Source: an uncultured Anaerosacchariphilus sp. | GTDB taxonomy: Bacteria > Bacillota > Clostridia > Lachnospirales > Lachnospiraceae | Assembly: GCA_934402125.1 (NCBI GenBank) | Contig: CAKRTY010000050.1 | Location: 1-8,686, forward strand | DNA length: 8,686 bases | Direction of reading: 5' to 3' | In this document: positions 7,131 through 8,686 of the stretch, piece by piece | How the letters are laid out: every line of letters begins with the position of its first letter | How positions within the stretch are numbered: position 1 is the stretch's first letter | Program-made: the position numbers and the translations under genes | The notes under the pieces: model-generated | Told to the model about the DNA's origin: nothing | Database searches by the model: none | The model's input: the letters and a program-made list of their open reading frames with translations, nothing else

Positions 7131-8623
7131 TCCAGTCCCTCCTGTGCCTGTTCGATGGCCTGCACCACGGCTCTTGCCTTGTTGCAGCACTCCTCAAATT
7201 CCTTCTCCGGTACGCTGTCCGCCACGATGCCTGCGCCGGAGCGGATACAGATTTCCCCGTTTTTCTTATAGACCAGCCGGATGGCGATGCAGGTATCCAG
7301 ATTTCCGGCGAAATCCAGATAGCCGATGGCTCCGCCATAGATCCCCCGCTTAGACTGCTCTAGCTCCCCGATGATCTGGCAGGCCCGGAATTTGGGAGCT
7401 CCGGACAGCGTGCCCGCCGGCAAAATGGCGTCTACCGCGTCTATGGCGTCCTTGTCGTCCCGGATAGTTCCGGTAACTGTGGAGCCTATATGCATCACAT
7501 GGGAAAAATGCTCCACAGTCCTATATTTTTCTACTTTCACGGTTCCGATTTTACTGATTTTTCCGATGTCATTTCTTCCCAGATCCACCAGCATATTGTG
7601 TTCGGCCAGCTCCTTCTCATCTTTTAAAAGCTCATCCTCCAGCGCCCGATCCTCTTCCTTTGTCCGGCCTCTTGGGCGGGTGCCCGCCAGCGGGAAGGTG
7701 CTTAAGCGCCCGCCCTCCAGCTTCACCAGCGTCTCCGGGGACGCGCCCGCGATCTCAATGTCGTCGCTGGAGAAATAAAACATATAGGGCGAAGGATTGC
7801 TGGCCCGCAGCACCCGGTAGGTATCCAGGAGACTGCCCTTGGCCCTGGCCCGCATGGGATTGGACAGCACCACCTGGAAGATATCGCCTTCCCGGATATA
7901 TTCCTTCGCTTTTTCTACCATCCGGCTGTAACGCTCCTTCGGGAATCTGGGCTGAAGCTCGGAGTTCAGAGTCAGGGGTGGAAGCTCCGGCTTTTCTCCC
8001 ATCCGGATAAGCGCTGCCAGCTGTTCCAGCTTCTCCTCTGCCTCCCGGTAGGATTTCTCCGGGTTTTCCGTCCGCACGCCTGCGATCAGGAAAAGCTTCT
8101 GCCTGTAATGATCGAAGGCTATCACTTCATCGAAGAGCATCAAGTCCATATCCCGGAAATCCTGCTGCTCCGCAGCGGTAAGGTTCAGCTTCGGCTCGCT
8201 GTATTTGATGTAATCATAGGAGAAATACCCTACCAGGCCGCCGGTAAATGGCGAGAGTCCTTCCAGTACCGGGCTCTTATACTCCTTCAGAAGCTCCCGC
8301 AGGGCTTCGCCCGGGTGGGCGACCCTGCGCGTTTCCACGGTTTCGGACTCCCCTGCCCCGACCTTTGCCGTCCGCCGAATGCTCAACACCCCGTCCGTCA
8401 GATTCAGTTCCAGGGTGGGATGACATCCCAGAAAGGAATACCGGCCCCAACTTTCTGTCTGACTGGCACTCTCCAGCAGGTAACAGTGGCGGCTGGCTCC
8501 CCGTAGGGTTCTCAGCACCTCCACCGGCGTGTAACGATCCGCGTACAACTCCCGGCATACGGGGATTCTACGGTACTTTCCCGACGACGCTATCTTTTTT
8601 ACTTCTTCAAGGCTTGGATACAT
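7127..8623 (-). CDS. trpE: Anthranilate synthase component I
   Basis: Converts chorismate and ammonia (from TrpG) to anthranilate and pyruvate, the committed and normally feedback-inhibited step. The 498 residues are usual for TrpE. The N-terminal domain holds LLES at 49-52, the motif that binds inhibitory tryptophan in characterised enzymes, with NPSPYMFY (276-283) as its partner. The chorismate-binding domain shows GDIFQ (246-250), GASPE (293-297), LAGTRPRG (312-319), EHNMLVDLGRND (341-352), PAGTLSGAPK (402-411), YGGAIGY (429-435) and GAGIVADSVPEKEFEE (463-478). The presence of LLES suggests feedback control is retained. ATG at 8623 has AGGAGG 7 nt upstream. The operon partner trpG separates it from aminodeoxychorismate synthase (PabB). 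First gene of the operon. Confidence 0.97.
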   Translation of the reverse strand: MYPSLEEVKKIASSGKYRRIPVCRELYADRYTPVEVLRTLRGASRHCYLLESASQTESWGRYSFLGCHPTLELNLTDGVLSIRRTAKVGAGESETVETRRVAHPGEALRELLKEYKSPVLEGLSPFTGGLVGYFSYDYIKYSEPKLNLTAAEQQDFRDMDLMLFDEVIAFDHYRQKLFLIAGVRTENPEKSYREAEEKLEQLAALIRMGEKPELPPLTLNSELQPRFPKERYSRMVEKAKEYIREGDIFQVVLSNPMRARAKGSLLDTYRVLRASNPSPYMFYFSSDDIEIAGASPETLVKLEGGRLSTFPLAGTRPRGRTKEEDRALEDELLKDEKELAEHNMLVDLGRNDIGKISKIGTVKVEKYRTVEHFSHVMHIGSTVTGTIRDDKDAIDAVDAILPAGTLSGAPKFRACQIIGELEQSKRGIYGGAIGYLDFAGNLDTCIAIRLVYKKNGEICIRSGAGIVADSVPEKEFEECCNKARAVVQAIEQAQEGLE

Positions 8624-8630
8624 CTTTTTT

Positions 8631-8644
8631 CCTCCTGTCGACAG
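8631..8644 (-). promoter_or_regulatory. trpE ribosome binding site overlapped by a palindrome
   Basis: AGGAGG (8636-8631) lies 7 nt before the trpE ATG. The perfect 10-base palindrome CTGTCGACAG (8644-8635) covers its first two bases. A short self-pairing here could affect ribosome access, but as a hairpin it would leave almost no loop, so this is only suggestive. Confidence 0.5.
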
Positions 8645-8652
8645 ATATTTGG

Positions 8653-8686
8653 AAATAAAAAATCCCTGACAGACTTTTACATCTGT
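8653..8686 (-). terminator. Truncated terminator hairpin in the trpE leader, probable attenuator
   Basis: On the minus strand ACAGA at the very edge (8686-8682) pairs with TCTGT (8673-8669) around an 8-nt loop. The 3' arm continues as CAGGG (8668-8664) and then ATTTTTTATTT (8663-8653), the shape of an intrinsic terminator. Its full 5' arm would need CCCTG just outside the window. It sits about 30 nt before the trpE ribosome site, where trp attenuators lie. Whether control is by leader peptide, T-box or another mechanism cannot be seen. It could instead end an upstream gene. Confidence 0.65.

Noticed and set aside
6558..7190. Longer trpG start at 7190
   Set aside because: Adds 20 residues translated from trpE sequence; ATG at 7130 has AGGAGG, the ATGA overlap and the normal TrpG N-terminus.
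8624..8686. T-box or TRAP site in the visible trpE leader
   Set aside because: Only 63 bases are visible; no T-box core sequence and no GAG/UAG repeats are seen, so no mechanism can be named.

Overview
This window looks like ordinary chromosomal, housekeeping DNA from a moderately GC-rich Firmicute. The best guess is a Lachnospiraceae-type gut clostridium. That guess rests on the style of the proteins (PGI, the TrpA active-site variant), the purine-rich AGGAGG ribosome binding sites, and the separate trpG, trpD and trpC genes. It is inference from sequence style, not from a database comparison.

Layout, left to right. Bases 1-1231 (minus strand) hold the first 410 codons of glucose-6-phosphate isomerase (pgi), cut by the left edge before its last catalytic residues. 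Bases 1232-1437 are a divergent control region: an extended -10 promoter for pgi on the minus strand, an A/T tract, and a strong promoter for a tRNA on the plus strand. tRNA-Pro (anticodon CGG) lies at 1438-1511 and is followed by a hairpin terminator. That terminator abuts the stop codon of a convergent VanZ-family membrane protein gene (1548-2075, minus). The gap 2076-2176 holds a likely vanZ promoter and a small hairpin just after the trp operon.

Bases 2177-8623 (minus) are a complete tryptophan biosynthesis operon in the order trpE-trpG-trpD-trpC-trpF-trpB-trpA. It encodes every step from chorismate to tryptophan. TrpE and TrpG make anthranilate; TrpD adds phosphoribosyl; TrpF isomerises; TrpC closes the indole ring; TrpA and TrpB release indole and condense it with serine. 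Neighbouring genes overlap by ATGA (E/G, G/D, D/C, C/F) or by 8 nt (B/A), which implies tight translational coupling. The exception is trpF/trpB: there is no stop codon between them, so they form one 604-codon open frame, yet trpB keeps its own perfect AGGAGG site and ATG inside that frame. The right edge cuts through what looks like a transcription attenuator or terminator directly in front of trpE.

No mobile element, CRISPR array, defence system or clearly novel system is visible. The points most worth a second look are the trpF-trpB read-through frame, a Glu in place of the usual catalytic Asp in TrpA, the truncated trpE leader, and the near-leaderless arrangement of vanZ.
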